Assembly: GCA_947626165.1 (NCBI GenBank)
Contig: CANQRG010000005.1
Location: 62,001 to 126,000 of the forward strand
Direction: 5' to 3'
Source: an uncultured Clostridia bacterium
GTDB taxonomy: Bacteria; Bacillota; Clostridia; Oscillospirales; Ruminococcaceae
DNA: 64,000 nt
The notes under the pieces are model-generated. The model had not been told where the DNA came from. It was given only the letters and a program-made list of their open reading frames with translations, and did no database searches. This document shows, one piece after another, positions 51,655 through 60,475 of this stretch. Position 1 is the stretch's first letter. Each line of letters begins with the position of its first letter. Both the position numbers and the translations under genes were made by a program.

Positions 51655-53298
51655 ATGGATGAAAACGAAAAGAAACTTAATAACACCGATAAAAATGACG
51701 ATTTGGACTTTGATTCTAAGTTGAGTGAATTTTTAAACGAAAGTTTTAAAGCGTCAAAAGAGCTTGATTCTATAGTTGGAGAAGATAAAAGTGAAAATGT
51801 TGTTGCTTCGGCAGATGTAACCTTGACAAATCTTGAAACAAGAAAGCCTTTAGAAAGTTTAAATTCGCTTAATGATAAAAAGGTACATAAAGAAGAGTCT
51901 GAGGCTTTGAAAAATGTATCTTCCATTTCTAAAGAAAGTATCATTCCCTCAAATGGAGAGGATTTATCGCTCGACATCAATGAAAGTCTCAATGCAAAAA
52001 ATAAAATAAAAGAAGCTGAGGACGAATTTAAGAATGAAGTAACGTCAAAAATTCCTAAGCAGTCTAACGATATAAATGATGATTTTAAACTTGATACAAA
52101 CAGTCAGAAAGAAAAATTCAATTTGAATATTGACTATTCTAAAAGTGATATTTCCCATCCTAAAAGCTCTCATAAAGTTTCGGATAATAACTCAAAAAAA
52201 CAGAATAAAAAGAAAAAAGTTGAAGTTAATTACTCGATTTTCACAGGACTTATTGTTACTGTTGTTGTTTTGTTAGTTTCTGTTTCGCTTGCTTTTTTTG
52301 GAATTTCATTAGGCCTTGAATATTTAGGCATCAACAAAAGTGATGAAGTAATTAAACTGAATATTAAAGAAGGCTCGAACACAGATGATATAGCACAGCA
52401 GCTTATTGACGAAGATATTATAGAAAATAAATTCTTATTCAAGTTAATAGTTAATTTAAAAAACGCAGGCTCGTTGATGAAGCCGGGAGATATTGAACTT
52501 AAACCAAGCTGGTCATATGCTGATAAAATAGATGCATTAGTTGAACAAAGAGAATCCTTTGAAACGGTTTCTGTTGTCTTTCCTGAAGGAACTACTTTGC
52601 TTGATGCTGCAAAATTGTTGGAAACCAAAGGTGTTATCTCAGATTACCAGGAGCTTATCTATACATTCAACAGTGAAAAGTTCGGTTATGATTTTGAAAG
52701 CCTTATTGACAATAAGGGCAAGAAATTCTATGCTATGGAGGGTTATTTCTATCCCGACACATATAATTTCTATCTAGATGATTCTTCATTTAATATTGTT
52801 AAGACAGTAAGAGAGCATTTTAATTCTAAATTTACTGAGGATATGAAAAATACTATGCGTGAAAACGGTATGACTATGGACGAGGTCATTACGCTTGCGT
52901 CTATTGTTCAGGCTGAGTCGGGTTCGGTAAAAGATATGCCTAAGGTAGCATCAGTTTTCCTCAATAGATTAAAAGACCCTGCAAATTTCCCGAGACTTGA
53001 ATCTGACGCAACAGAAACCTATTATAAAGATGTTATAAAGGTAGAGGCTGAAAGCTCAAAAACATTTACAGATAGTGAAATTAAAGAGTTTAAGGATTAC
53101 TATGATACCTATGTTGCAAACGGGCTTCCGGCAGGACCTGTCTGCAATCCGGGTCTTGAAGCGATAAACGCAGTATTATATCCGGAAAAAACAGATTATC
53201 TGTATTTCTGCTCAAACCTGAAAAACAAAAAGACTTACTTTGCAAAAACGCTGTCTACTCATAAAAAGAATCTTAAAAAGGCTGGTTTAGACGACTAA
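51655..53298 (+). CDS. mltG: Endolytic transglycosylase MltG with long acidic N terminus
   Basis: A 547-residue MltG (YceG), which cuts nascent glycan strands at the membrane and sets their length. Residues 1-180 are an unusual low-complexity Asp/Glu/Lys/Ser-rich cytoplasmic region. The membrane helix lies at about 195-222, then a LysM-like subdomain, and the catalytic domain has the essential Glu near residue 420 in IVQAESG. E. coli MltG has only a few residues before the helix, so the extension is notable; Gram-positive relatives often carry one. Confidence 0.93.
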   Translation: MDENEKKLNNTDKNDDLDFDSKLSEFLNESFKASKELDSIVGEDKSENVVASADVTLTNLETRKPLESLNSLNDKKVHKEESEALKNVSSISKESIIPSNGEDLSLDINESLNAKNKIKEAEDEFKNEVTSKIPKQSNDINDDFKLDTNSQKEKFNLNIDYSKSDISHPKSSHKVSDNNSKKQNKKKKVEVNYSIFTGLIVTVVVLLVSVSLAFFGISLGLEYLGINKSDEVIKLNIKEGSNTDDIAQQLIDEDIIENKFLFKLIVNLKNAGSLMKPGDIELKPSWSYADKIDALVEQRESFETVSVVFPEGTTLLDAAKLLETKGVISDYQELIYTFNSEKFGYDFESLIDNKGKKFYAMEGYFYPDTYNFYLDDSSFNIVKTVREHFNSKFTEDMKNTMRENGMTMDEVITLASIVQAESGSVKDMPKVASVFLNRLKDPANFPRLESDATETYYKDVIKVEAESSKTFTDSEIKEFKDYYDTYVANGLPAGPVCNPGLEAINAVLYPEKTDYLYFCSNLKNKKTYFAKTLSTHKKNLKKAGLDD

Positions 53299-53322
53299 TA
53301 TCAAAGAATCTATGGAGGCACA

Positions 53323-54555
53323 ATGGATTTAAGCAATTTAGAGGTTTTATCTCCGGCAGGTGATATGGAAAGACTTGAAGCCGCGCTTGATTACGGCGCT
53401 GACGCCGTTTATCTCGGCGGCAAGTCGTTTGGAATGAGAGCAGGACCTTCAAACTTTGACAATACTGAGCTCAAAACTGCTGTAGAAATGGCTCATAAAC
53501 GAGGCGTTCTGGTGTATCTTACCTGCAATACATTACCTCACAATGATGAAATTCCACACTTTAAAGAGTTTCTAGATAATGCGATCGATGCCAAAGTCGA
53601 CGCTGTAATAGTAAATGATATAGGGCTTCTGTCATTGGTAAAAAAGTACGCACCAAATATGGAAATTCACATTTCCACACAGGCAGGAATTGTGAACTAT
53701 GTTACTGCAAACGAGTTTTATAATATGGGAGCAAAGCGAGTTGTTCTGGCAAGAGAGCTTTCACTTGATGAAATAGCTGAAATAAGAGCAAAAACTCCAA
53801 AGGAACTGGATATAGAGTGTTTTGTACATGGGGCAATGTGTGTTAGCTTTTCGGGCAGATGTCTTTTGTCAAGCTATTTAGTCAATCGTGATGCGAACAG
53901 GGGAGAATGCGCACAGCCTTGCAGGTGGGGCTACCACCTTATGGAGGAAAAGCGAAACGGTCAGTATTTTCCTGTATTTGAAGATGAAAAGGGAACATAT
54001 ATTCTAAATGCGAAAGATATGTGTATGATAGAGCATTTAGACAAGCTTGCAAAGGCAGGAATTAAGAGCTTTAAAATTGAAGGCAGAGCTAAATCTGCAT
54101 ATTATGTTTCGGTAGTGACGAACGCTTATAGAATGGCTGTTGATTTTTTAAGAAACAATCCTGATGACTACGATAAATTGCCTTCTTGGATAAAAGAAGA
54201 AGTTTACAAAGTAAGCCATAGAGCCTACTGCACAGGCTTCTTTTTCGGTCATCCAAATGAGCAGTTAGACACTCAGTATTACGAAACCAGCGGATATATC
54301 AGAGAATATGATGTTGTTGCGATGGTTGATGAATGCAAAGATGGAAGAATTTATGCAACACAGCGAAATAAATTCAATAGGGGAGACGAGCTTGAAATTT
54401 TGGCACCCGGTAAAGAGCCTGTTAAAATTACCGCCGATAAACTATATAACGATAAAAATGAAGAGATAGACACAGCAAATCACGCAATGATGAAGATGTC
54501 ACTGGAATGTGATAAAGTTTTTGAAAAAAATTCAATTATTAGAATGAAAAAATAA
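53323..54555 (+). CDS. Peptidase U32 family protein
   Basis: A 410-residue U32 protein. The N-terminal barrel begins NLEVLSPAGDMERLEAALDYGADAVYLGG, and the U32 signature with conserved Cys is ECFVHGAMCVSFSGRCLLSSYL...GECAQPCRW. Four conserved Cys suggest an Fe-S cluster, as in the tRNA hydroxylase TrhP and UbiU/V. A position after mltG recalls the yrrL-yrrN-yrrO order in Bacillus. Most likely a tRNA-U34 hydroxylation enzyme, not a protease. Confidence 0.92.
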   Translation: MDLSNLEVLSPAGDMERLEAALDYGADAVYLGGKSFGMRAGPSNFDNTELKTAVEMAHKRGVLVYLTCNTLPHNDEIPHFKEFLDNAIDAKVDAVIVNDIGLLSLVKKYAPNMEIHISTQAGIVNYVTANEFYNMGAKRVVLARELSLDEIAEIRAKTPKELDIECFVHGAMCVSFSGRCLLSSYLVNRDANRGECAQPCRWGYHLMEEKRNGQYFPVFEDEKGTYILNAKDMCMIEHLDKLAKAGIKSFKIEGRAKSAYYVSVVTNAYRMAVDFLRNNPDDYDKLPSWIKEEVYKVSHRAYCTGFFFGHPNEQLDTQYYETSGYIREYDVVAMVDECKDGRIYATQRNKFNRGDELEILAPGKEPVKITADKLYNDKNEEIDTANHAMMKMSLECDKVFEKNSIIRMKK

Positions 54556-54592
54556 AAAAGCCTCTTGTGAGATAAAGTCACAAGAGGTTAAA
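54556..54592. terminator. Bidirectional terminator between U32 gene and recombinase gene
   Basis: CCTCTTGTGA (54561-54570) pairs with TCACAAGAGG (54578-54587), with A-rich 5' and T-rich 3' flanks, so it can end both convergent transcripts. Confidence 0.9.
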
Positions 54593-54595
54593 TTT

Positions 54596-55591
54596 TTATT
54601 CGTTATTTTTCTGTCTTTTTGGTGCTTTATTATTTGCAAGCGGTGAGGCATCGGCAGCTTTTTTTAAATTCTCACTGGAAAGATGAGTGTAAATTTCAGT
54701 AGTGGCGATACTTTTATGTCCTAAGACTTCTTTAAGAATAAGCGGATCAACTCCGCCGTGCTGGTACATCAATGTTGCCGCTGTGTGTCTCAGCTTGTGA
54801 GTTGTGATCCCAAGATTGTTTAACCCTGCACGCTTAAGCATTTCTTCAACTATCTGCTGTACTCTGCGCTTGTCAATTCGTTTTTTAGCCTGCGAAAGAA
54901 ACATTGCTTCAGGCTCTCTGGAATTGGTAGGACGCACAGACAAATAGCTGTTTAGAGCGTCAATGCAGGCGTCATTAAGATATACTATACGCTCTTTACT
55001 ACCTTTTCCAAATAATCTCAACGTTCTATTTTCTTTACTGTAATCGTTAAGATTAAGCCCAACAAGCTCGCTCAAACGCATTCCGCAGTTTAAAAACAAA
55101 GTTATCATACAGAAGTCACGTTCTTTATTTTTTGAATCAATATTTTTTAATAACTGCAAAGATTCATCTAATGATAAATATTTTGGAAGTTTATTTTTGA
55201 TTTTCGGAAGTTCCAGATCATCTAATGGATTCTTATCTAAAAGTTTAGCCTTAGTATGTAAATAAAGAAAAAACTGTTTAAGCGCTGAAGTTTTCCTTGC
55301 ACGGGTTGCTGTGTCATTTTCTCTGACGTCCTTTAAATAATTCAAATATTCATAAGCATCATACAAAGTAACATTTTCAATATACTTGAATGGAACGTCA
55401 GCAATAGTAATCTTAGAAAAATCATCATCACTTGAAACATCTTTATGTTTAATTTTTAAATACCGCAGAAATGTTCTAATATCAATATAGTATGCTTCTT
55501 CAGTTCTTTCAGCACGGTTGCGGATCAATTTAAGATTCATTAAGTAATCCTTTAGATATTCAGGACAATCCGCTGAATATTCGGGTTTCAT
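54596..55591 (-). CDS. Tyrosine recombinase (XerC/D-like)
   Basis: A 331-residue tyrosine recombinase. The SAM-like DNA-binding N domain covers about 15-115. The catalytic set is complete: Arg172 (CGMRLSE), Lys196 (LFGKGSKER), His265 and Arg268 (THKLRHT), His292 (LGHKS) and Tyr301 (TEIYTH). The length is slightly above XerC/XerD. Not next to an integrative element; it has a consensus promoter and a 32-bp palindrome upstream. It may be the chromosome-dimer resolvase or a sporulation-type recombinase. Confidence 0.92.
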   Translation of the reverse strand: MKPEYSADCPEYLKDYLMNLKLIRNRAERTEEAYYIDIRTFLRYLKIKHKDVSSDDDFSKITIADVPFKYIENVTLYDAYEYLNYLKDVRENDTATRARKTSALKQFFLYLHTKAKLLDKNPLDDLELPKIKNKLPKYLSLDESLQLLKNIDSKNKERDFCMITLFLNCGMRLSELVGLNLNDYSKENRTLRLFGKGSKERIVYLNDACIDALNSYLSVRPTNSREPEAMFLSQAKKRIDKRRVQQIVEEMLKRAGLNNLGITTHKLRHTAATLMYQHGGVDPLILKEVLGHKSIATTEIYTHLSSENLKKAADASPLANNKAPKRQKNNE

Positions 55592-55620
55592 ATAAACAAC
55601 TCCTTTGTTTATTCTGCCCT

Positions 55621-55652
55621 AAGTTTCACTAAATTTTTATTTAGTGAAACTT
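55621..55652. repeat. Perfect 32-bp palindrome before the recombinase gene
   Basis: AAGTTTCACTAAAT (55621-55634), loop TTTT, ATTTAGTGAAACTT (55639-55652): 14-bp perfect arms. It lies at the predicted transcription start of the recombinase gene, about 10 bases after its -10 box. It could be an operator, a 5' mRNA hairpin or a recombinase-binding site. Confidence 0.85.
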
Positions 55653-55661
55653 TTTATATTG

Positions 55662-55690
55662 ATTATACACCATTCCCTTGCATATGTCAA
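55662..55690 (-). promoter_or_regulatory. Consensus promoter of the recombinase gene
   Basis: On the minus strand an exact TTGACA (55685-55690), a 17-base spacer and an exact TATAAT (55662-55667). Such a perfect match predicts strong transcription unless repressed. Confidence 0.9.
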
Positions 55691-55701
55691 CACCTAAAAA
55701 T

Positions 55702-55732
55702 AAAAAAACAGCCTATAATTTTATAAGCTGTT
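55702..55732 (-). terminator. Terminator of the mutS2 transcript
   Basis: On the minus strand AACAGCTTATAA pairs with TTATAGGCTGTT, then seven Ts. Its first arm includes the mutS2 stop codon. Confidence 0.85.
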
Positions 55733-58124
55733 ATTTCAGTTCCACAACAGTAACTCCGTCTTCACCCTCGCCGTAAACACCTCTGCGTGAGGACTTCACT
55801 TGCTTGTTATGTCTTAAATGCTCTCTAACTGCACTTTTCAAAGCTCCTGTTCCTTTGCCGTGAATTATTGTTATAACTCCTATATGTGACATAATCGCAT
55901 TGTCAATAAATCTGTCAACTTCGTAAATTCCTTCATCCACTGTGTACCCTCTAATGTCCAATTCCATTGAAGCGCTTCTCTCTGCAACCGATTGCACATT
56001 CTTTGTAGAAACTTTACTGGTAATCTTTTTATTGTTAAGCGTAATACTTTCTTCATCCAGCCTTAGTTTTGAAATGTGGATTTTAGTTTTCATAATTCCT
56101 GCCTGAATATAGCAAAATCCATTGCTGTCAGGAAGCGAAACTACAATTCCCTTTCCGTTAGTTTCTGTTATAATTACACTGTCACCCTTTTTAAGCGGTC
56201 TTGGAAGTTTATACTCTTTATTTTCATCTTTGTTGACAGGATTTGCAGTATTGTAAAGTTTGCTTATGGTATTTTTTGTATGTTGTTTTGCTTTTATTGC
56301 ATTTTTTTCAAAATCTTCCTTATTTTTCTGCTTTCTCAGCGCATCTAGCTCGTCAATTAGGGCGTCAGATTGCCTTGTGACCCTAGAAACTATTGCGTTT
56401 GCCTCGCGAGTCGCTCTGTCGAGGATCTTTTGCTTATTTTCATCAAGCTTTTTACGTTCTTCCTCAAGCCTTGCTTTTAAAACAGCGACTTCCCTTTTCA
56501 ATTTTTCAGCTTCTGCTCTGTTTCTTTCATATTTTTGACGTTCAATTTCCAGCTTTTCTAAAATGTTCTCAAACTGCATATTTTCATCATTTATAAGTTT
56601 TTTAGAGCTTTCGATTATCTCCTTGTCCATACCCAGTTTAAGTGCGATTTCAAACGCATTTGATTTTCCTGGCGTGCCGAAAATAAGCTTATATGTTGGC
56701 TGAAGCGTTTTTGTATCAAACTCGCACGATGCATTGACTATTCCGTCCGTTTCCAGAGCATACATTTTAAGTTCCTGATAATGGGTCGTGGTTACGATCT
56801 CAGCGCCGTTTTCTTTAAGTCTGTTAATTATAGAAACTGCCAACGCAGCGCCTTCAACAGGATCGGTACCCGAGCCAAGCTCATCAAGCAAAACAAGGGA
56901 TTTTGTATTAGCAACTTTTAGAATATCAATTACATTATTCATATGGGACGAAAAGGTGGAAAGGCTCTGTTCTATAGACTGACTGTCACCTATATCGACT
57001 AGAATTTTTTCAAATATTGATACAACGCTTCCATCTGCAACAGGTATCAAAAGACCGCACATCGACATAAGAGTAAGCAATCCCACAGTTTTTAATATAA
57101 CAGTTTTACCGCCCGTGTTAGGACCAGTTATTACAACTGCCCTGTTTTCACCGCCGACGTTAAAGTCTATAGGTACCACCTTGTTTTTATCAATAAGCGG
57201 GTGTCTTGCCTTTTTTAAAATAATTTCTCCGCTATCGGTAATATTTGGGGCTATTGCATTCATCTTTGCACCTAGATTTGCCTTTGAAAAGTATAAATCA
57301 AGCTGCTTTATTGCTTTGAGATTTGAGTAAAGCTGCTCTTTAAATTCTGCGCAGAGAGATGAAAGCTCCAAAATAATTCGGTTGATTTCATCTCTTTCCT
57401 CGCCAATAAGCATCTGAATGTCGTTATTTGCCTCAACAACACTTATAGGCTCAACAAAGATAGTTGAGCCGCTTCCTGAGGTAGCGTGAATAAGACCAGG
57501 TACATCACTTTTGTTTTCAGTTTTAACAGGAATAACAAACCGACCGTCACGAACAGTTATAATAGCCTCCTGAAGGTACTTCTGAGTGGATTTAGAGCGT
57601 ATCATTTTCTCTAGATTCTCACGAATTTTTATACTTGATTGATTTATTTTTTTTCTTATTCTTAAAAGCTCAGGACTTGCGTCGTCAGTAAGCTCTTCTT
57701 CATTTAAAATTGATGATTGAAGTCTTTTCTCTAAATATTCATTTGAGAAAATGCCGTCAAACAAGTAGTCTAAAGACGTTTCTTCGTCCGCAAATTGTTT
57801 CCTGTACGCTATAAGCTCATGGGACTGAATCAGCACATCTTTAATTTTTAGAAGCTCTTTAAGCGGCAATGAAGCGCCTGAATCTGCCAGCTTTACACTG
57901 TCTGTTACATCAAATATGTTGTGAAAAATCGGTGTTCCAAATCTTACTGAAAGATTAAATGCAGTGTCAGTCTTGTTAAGCTCTTTTTTTACTACTATTA
58001 TATCATTGCACGGTCTTATGTTGAATGCCAGATTTTTAGACATACTGCTGGAGCATTCATTTGCTAAAAGCTCTAATATTTTATGTAGCTCTAAAGTTAT
58101 AAAATCTTTGTTTAAATCTTTCAA
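55731..58124 (-). CDS. mutS2: Endonuclease MutS2 with Smr domain
   Basis: A 797-residue MutS2, which limits recombination and rescues collided ribosomes in Bacillus. It has no MutS mismatch-recognition domain. The core ATPase has Walker A TGPNTGGKTVILKTVG and Walker B LVLLDELGSGTDPVEGAA. A long coiled coil (about 510-620) precedes the C-terminal Smr nuclease domain with LDIRGYTVDEG and IIHGKGTGALK. Length is normal. Same strand as recO upstream, 26 bases apart. Confidence 0.96.
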   Translation of the reverse strand: MKDLNKDFITLELHKILELLANECSSSMSKNLAFNIRPCNDIIVVKKELNKTDTAFNLSVRFGTPIFHNIFDVTDSVKLADSGASLPLKELLKIKDVLIQSHELIAYRKQFADEETSLDYLFDGIFSNEYLEKRLQSSILNEEELTDDASPELLRIRKKINQSSIKIRENLEKMIRSKSTQKYLQEAIITVRDGRFVIPVKTENKSDVPGLIHATSGSGSTIFVEPISVVEANNDIQMLIGEERDEINRIILELSSLCAEFKEQLYSNLKAIKQLDLYFSKANLGAKMNAIAPNITDSGEIILKKARHPLIDKNKVVPIDFNVGGENRAVVITGPNTGGKTVILKTVGLLTLMSMCGLLIPVADGSVVSIFEKILVDIGDSQSIEQSLSTFSSHMNNVIDILKVANTKSLVLLDELGSGTDPVEGAALAVSIINRLKENGAEIVTTTHYQELKMYALETDGIVNASCEFDTKTLQPTYKLIFGTPGKSNAFEIALKLGMDKEIIESSKKLINDENMQFENILEKLEIERQKYERNRAEAEKLKREVAVLKARLEEERKKLDENKQKILDRATREANAIVSRVTRQSDALIDELDALRKQKNKEDFEKNAIKAKQHTKNTISKLYNTANPVNKDENKEYKLPRPLKKGDSVIITETNGKGIVVSLPDSNGFCYIQAGIMKTKIHISKLRLDEESITLNNKKITSKVSTKNVQSVAERSASMELDIRGYTVDEGIYEVDRFIDNAIMSHIGVITIIHGKGTGALKSAVREHLRHNKQVKSSRRGVYGEGEDGVTVVELK

Positions 58125-58150
58125 TGGTTTTCTCCTTAAATGTCAGAGTA

Positions 58151-58906
58151 TTAAGAAATACTTTCAAAATATTCAAGCGTTTTGAATTTTCTGTTTATAT
58201 GAGTTAAAACATATCTGTTTGTGATTTTATTAAGCTCTGCCACAAGTCTCTCCGAAACTTTTATACTAAACAAAATATTTAGTTCAGAAAGTGAAATATG
58301 CCGCAATGCTGAAAGCGTACTTTGATTTACAGCAATTATGTAGTACCCATCTGTACCTGTGAAGCAATCGTCGCAATAAAGCTTGCCGTTTTGAATATCA
58401 AAGTGCATTTTAGAATGAGAATAGGCATTACATACAGAACATCCGATAAGATTGGGTATAAGTCCTATCTCTGATAACAGTCTGAATTCAAAGATAGATT
58501 TAAGTAACATTATATTATGAGTATTTTTTTCAAGATAATAAAGAGTATTAAGAAAAAGCTTTAGAATGATTTCATATGCTTTGTCGGAATCATATGACAG
58601 TACGGTATACTTTAAAAGCTCGGAGAAATAAGATGCTAGTGCCAACTTTTTCACATCAAGCCTGAGGTCATAAAAAGTGTTTTCAATTTCCGAACTGTTT
58701 AAATAATATCGTTCTCCCCTTTTTCTTACGCAAAATTTTGAATAAGAAAATAATGCCGTTGAAGATGCATTTTTTGATGTTAATTTGCGTCCGCCTTTTA
58801 CAGTGATCTCAATAATCCCGTAATCTTTGGTTAAAACATCAATAAATTTGTCATTTTCACCGTAGGCTCTCTCCCCTATTACTACTCCCATTGTTGTCAG
58901 CAGCAT
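58151..58906 (-). CDS. recO: DNA repair protein RecO
   Basis: A 251-residue RecO. The N-terminal OB fold (GVVIGERAYGENDKFIDVLTKDYG) is followed by a helical domain with a zinc ribbon: Cys pairs in GCSVC and YCDDC. ATG 58906 has AAGGAG at 8 bases and gives the family opening MLLTTMGVV; a GTG six codons upstream overlaps that site. RecO loads RecA with RecR. Its 5' end overlaps yqzL by 50 bases in another frame. Confidence 0.95.
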   Translation of the reverse strand: MLLTTMGVVIGERAYGENDKFIDVLTKDYGIIEITVKGGRKLTSKNASSTALFSYSKFCVRKRGERYYLNSSEIENTFYDLRLDVKKLALASYFSELLKYTVLSYDSDKAYEIILKLFLNTLYYLEKNTHNIMLLKSIFEFRLLSEIGLIPNLIGCSVCNAYSHSKMHFDIQNGKLYCDDCFTGTDGYYIIAVNQSTLSALRHISLSELNILFSIKVSERLVAELNKITNRYVLTHINRKFKTLEYFESIS

Positions 58907-59003
58907 TAGTTTTTTCTCCTTCACGACTTGCCTTTGCCTTATTATAATTCAAATAGTCTGAAATTTTTCCTGTTTTACAAAATGTATCCCAAAGCTTGTC
59001 CAT
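58857..59003 (-). CDS. yqzL: YqzL family small protein
   Basis: A 48-residue protein read on the minus strand. It opens MDKLWDTFCKTGKISDYLNY, matching the W-x2-F-x2-TG-x-I-x2-YL-x-Y pattern of YqzL (DUF4250/pfam14006-type) proteins, which sit between era and recO in Firmicutes. A GGATGGTG-like site precedes the ATG by a few bases. Its last 16 codons overlap the recO start, so translation of the two is probably coupled. Function unknown. Confidence 0.85.
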   Translation of the reverse strand: MDKLWDTFCKTGKISDYLNYNKAKASREGEKTNAADNNGSSNRGESLR

Positions 59004-59083
59004 AATAACACCATCCAAATTTCTGTTTATACTATTATGGTTATCAACTTTGAGATGATTATGAGAGGTAATTCATTCTAATG

Positions 59084-59989
59084 TTATTTATTGGTTAAGC
59101 CAAAATTTCTTATTATTCCCTCTCTGTTTCTCCAGCCCTCTTTTACCTTTACCCAGCATTGCAAATTAACTTTAATTTGAAAAAAACTCTCAAGCTCAAC
59201 CCTTGCGTCTTTTCCTATTCTTTGAAGCATTGAGCCTTTTTTACCTATTATAATTCCCTTGTGAGATTCCTTTTCACAATATATTACCGCATTTATATCT
59301 AAAACAACTTCATTGTTTTTGTTATCACGCTCAGAAACATCTTCAACAGCAACTGCAATACCATGCGGTATCTCGTCACTTAAATTAAGCAACGCCTTTT
59401 CCCGTATTATTTCAGAAATTAATACCTTTTCCGGCTGATCTGTCAAAGCGTCGTCGGGAAAATAGTGAGGCTCCTCCTGAGCATTTTTATCAATAGCTTT
59501 GAAAATCAAATCAATTCCGTCGTTTTCTTTAACGCTGATAGGAATTATCTCCTCAAAATCATAAAGCTTTGAATATTTGTCAAGTATTTCAATGAGCGCA
59601 CTTTTATTGTCTAATAAATCAATTTTATTTACTGCCAGGATAACCTTTTTTCCTGTGCTTTTAAAGCTGTTTATAAGCTTGATTTCATTATCACCTATTG
59701 GCTTTGTGCAGTCTACAACAAGAATAGCTGTTTCAACGTCCTTTACAGCCTCGTTTATGTTATCCACCATATGCTCTGATAGTTTTGTTTTAGCTTTATG
59801 CATTCCTGGTGTATCAATAAAAATATATTGAGTTTCCCCTTTTGTCACAATACCGGTTATCTTTGTTCTCGTAGTCTGAGGCTTGTTGCTTACAGCGGCG
59901 ATCTTTTCTCCTACCATTTTGTTCAAAAGCGAGGATTTTCCTACATTTGCCCTTCCAACTATTGATACAAAGGCTGTTTTACTTCCCAT
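59084..59989 (-). CDS. era: GTPase Era
   Basis: A 301-residue Era, an essential GTPase that binds 16S rRNA and helps 30S assembly. G1 GRANVGKSSLLN, G2 TTRT, G3 DTPGMH and G4 NKID are present. The C-terminal KH domain (about 200-295) carries the CEKESHKGIIIGKKGSMLQRIG RNA-binding loop. It follows dgkA with no gap, as in other Firmicutes, though cdd is absent from the cluster. Confidence 0.97.
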   Translation of the reverse strand: MGSKTAFVSIVGRANVGKSSLLNKMVGEKIAAVSNKPQTTRTKITGIVTKGETQYIFIDTPGMHKAKTKLSEHMVDNINEAVKDVETAILVVDCTKPIGDNEIKLINSFKSTGKKVILAVNKIDLLDNKSALIEILDKYSKLYDFEEIIPISVKENDGIDLIFKAIDKNAQEEPHYFPDDALTDQPEKVLISEIIREKALLNLSDEIPHGIAVAVEDVSERDNKNNEVVLDINAVIYCEKESHKGIIIGKKGSMLQRIGKDARVELESFFQIKVNLQCWVKVKEGWRNREGIIRNFGLTNK

Positions 59990-60475
59990 TTATTGCTTCT
60001 CCTTATTACCACTTTTGCGTCTGTTTTTTTCAGGCTTAAATATAAATAATATACTTAGAACAATCGAAAGTAAAAGTATAATAAATCTTATTAATCCATA
60101 CCTGAAATAATTAAATATATCATAGAATACGTCTGTATCAGCAAAAAGCAGAACTCCAACCGCTGCGGCACAAAATGCAGAAAATAAAACCGCCCCTGCT
60201 GCAGCATCTTTAGACATTTTTGCCTTTTGGTTGCGGGATTTTGACGCCATATCTACAGCATTTTCTATAGCTGTGTTAAATAATTCAGACACAATAACCA
60301 TTGAAATTACAATAAACAAAATTGCATATTCTATTTTAGAAAAATCATAAAATCTTGATAACCACAGTACATAAATTGCAGCTATAAAATGAAAACGCAT
60401 ATTGCGCTCGTTCATAATGGCTGAAATTATACCGCAAAAGGCATACTTAAAGCTATTTAAAAAATTTTTTATCAT
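59990..60475 (-). CDS. dgkA: Diacylglycerol/undecaprenol kinase with extra helix
   Basis: A 161-residue DgkA-type membrane kinase; in Gram-positives it phosphorylates undecaprenol. The signature VSELFNTAIENAVD with catalytic Glu residues is intact. After the usual three helices there is an extra hydrophobic segment (about 123-149, YGLIRFIILLLSIVLSILFIF) and a basic tail, about 35 residues beyond the typical length. Adjacent to ybeY and era. Confidence 0.92.
   Translation of the reverse strand: MIKNFLNSFKYAFCGIISAIMNERNMRFHFIAAIYVLWLSRFYDFSKIEYAILFIVISMVIVSELFNTAIENAVDMASKSRNQKAKMSKDAAAGAVLFSAFCAAAVGVLLFADTDVFYDIFNYFRYGLIRFIILLLSIVLSILFIFKPEKNRRKSGNKEKQ

Noticed and set aside
54596-55591. Integrase of an integrative element
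   Set aside because: No attachment-site repeats, excisionase or mobile genes flank it; neighbours are core genes.
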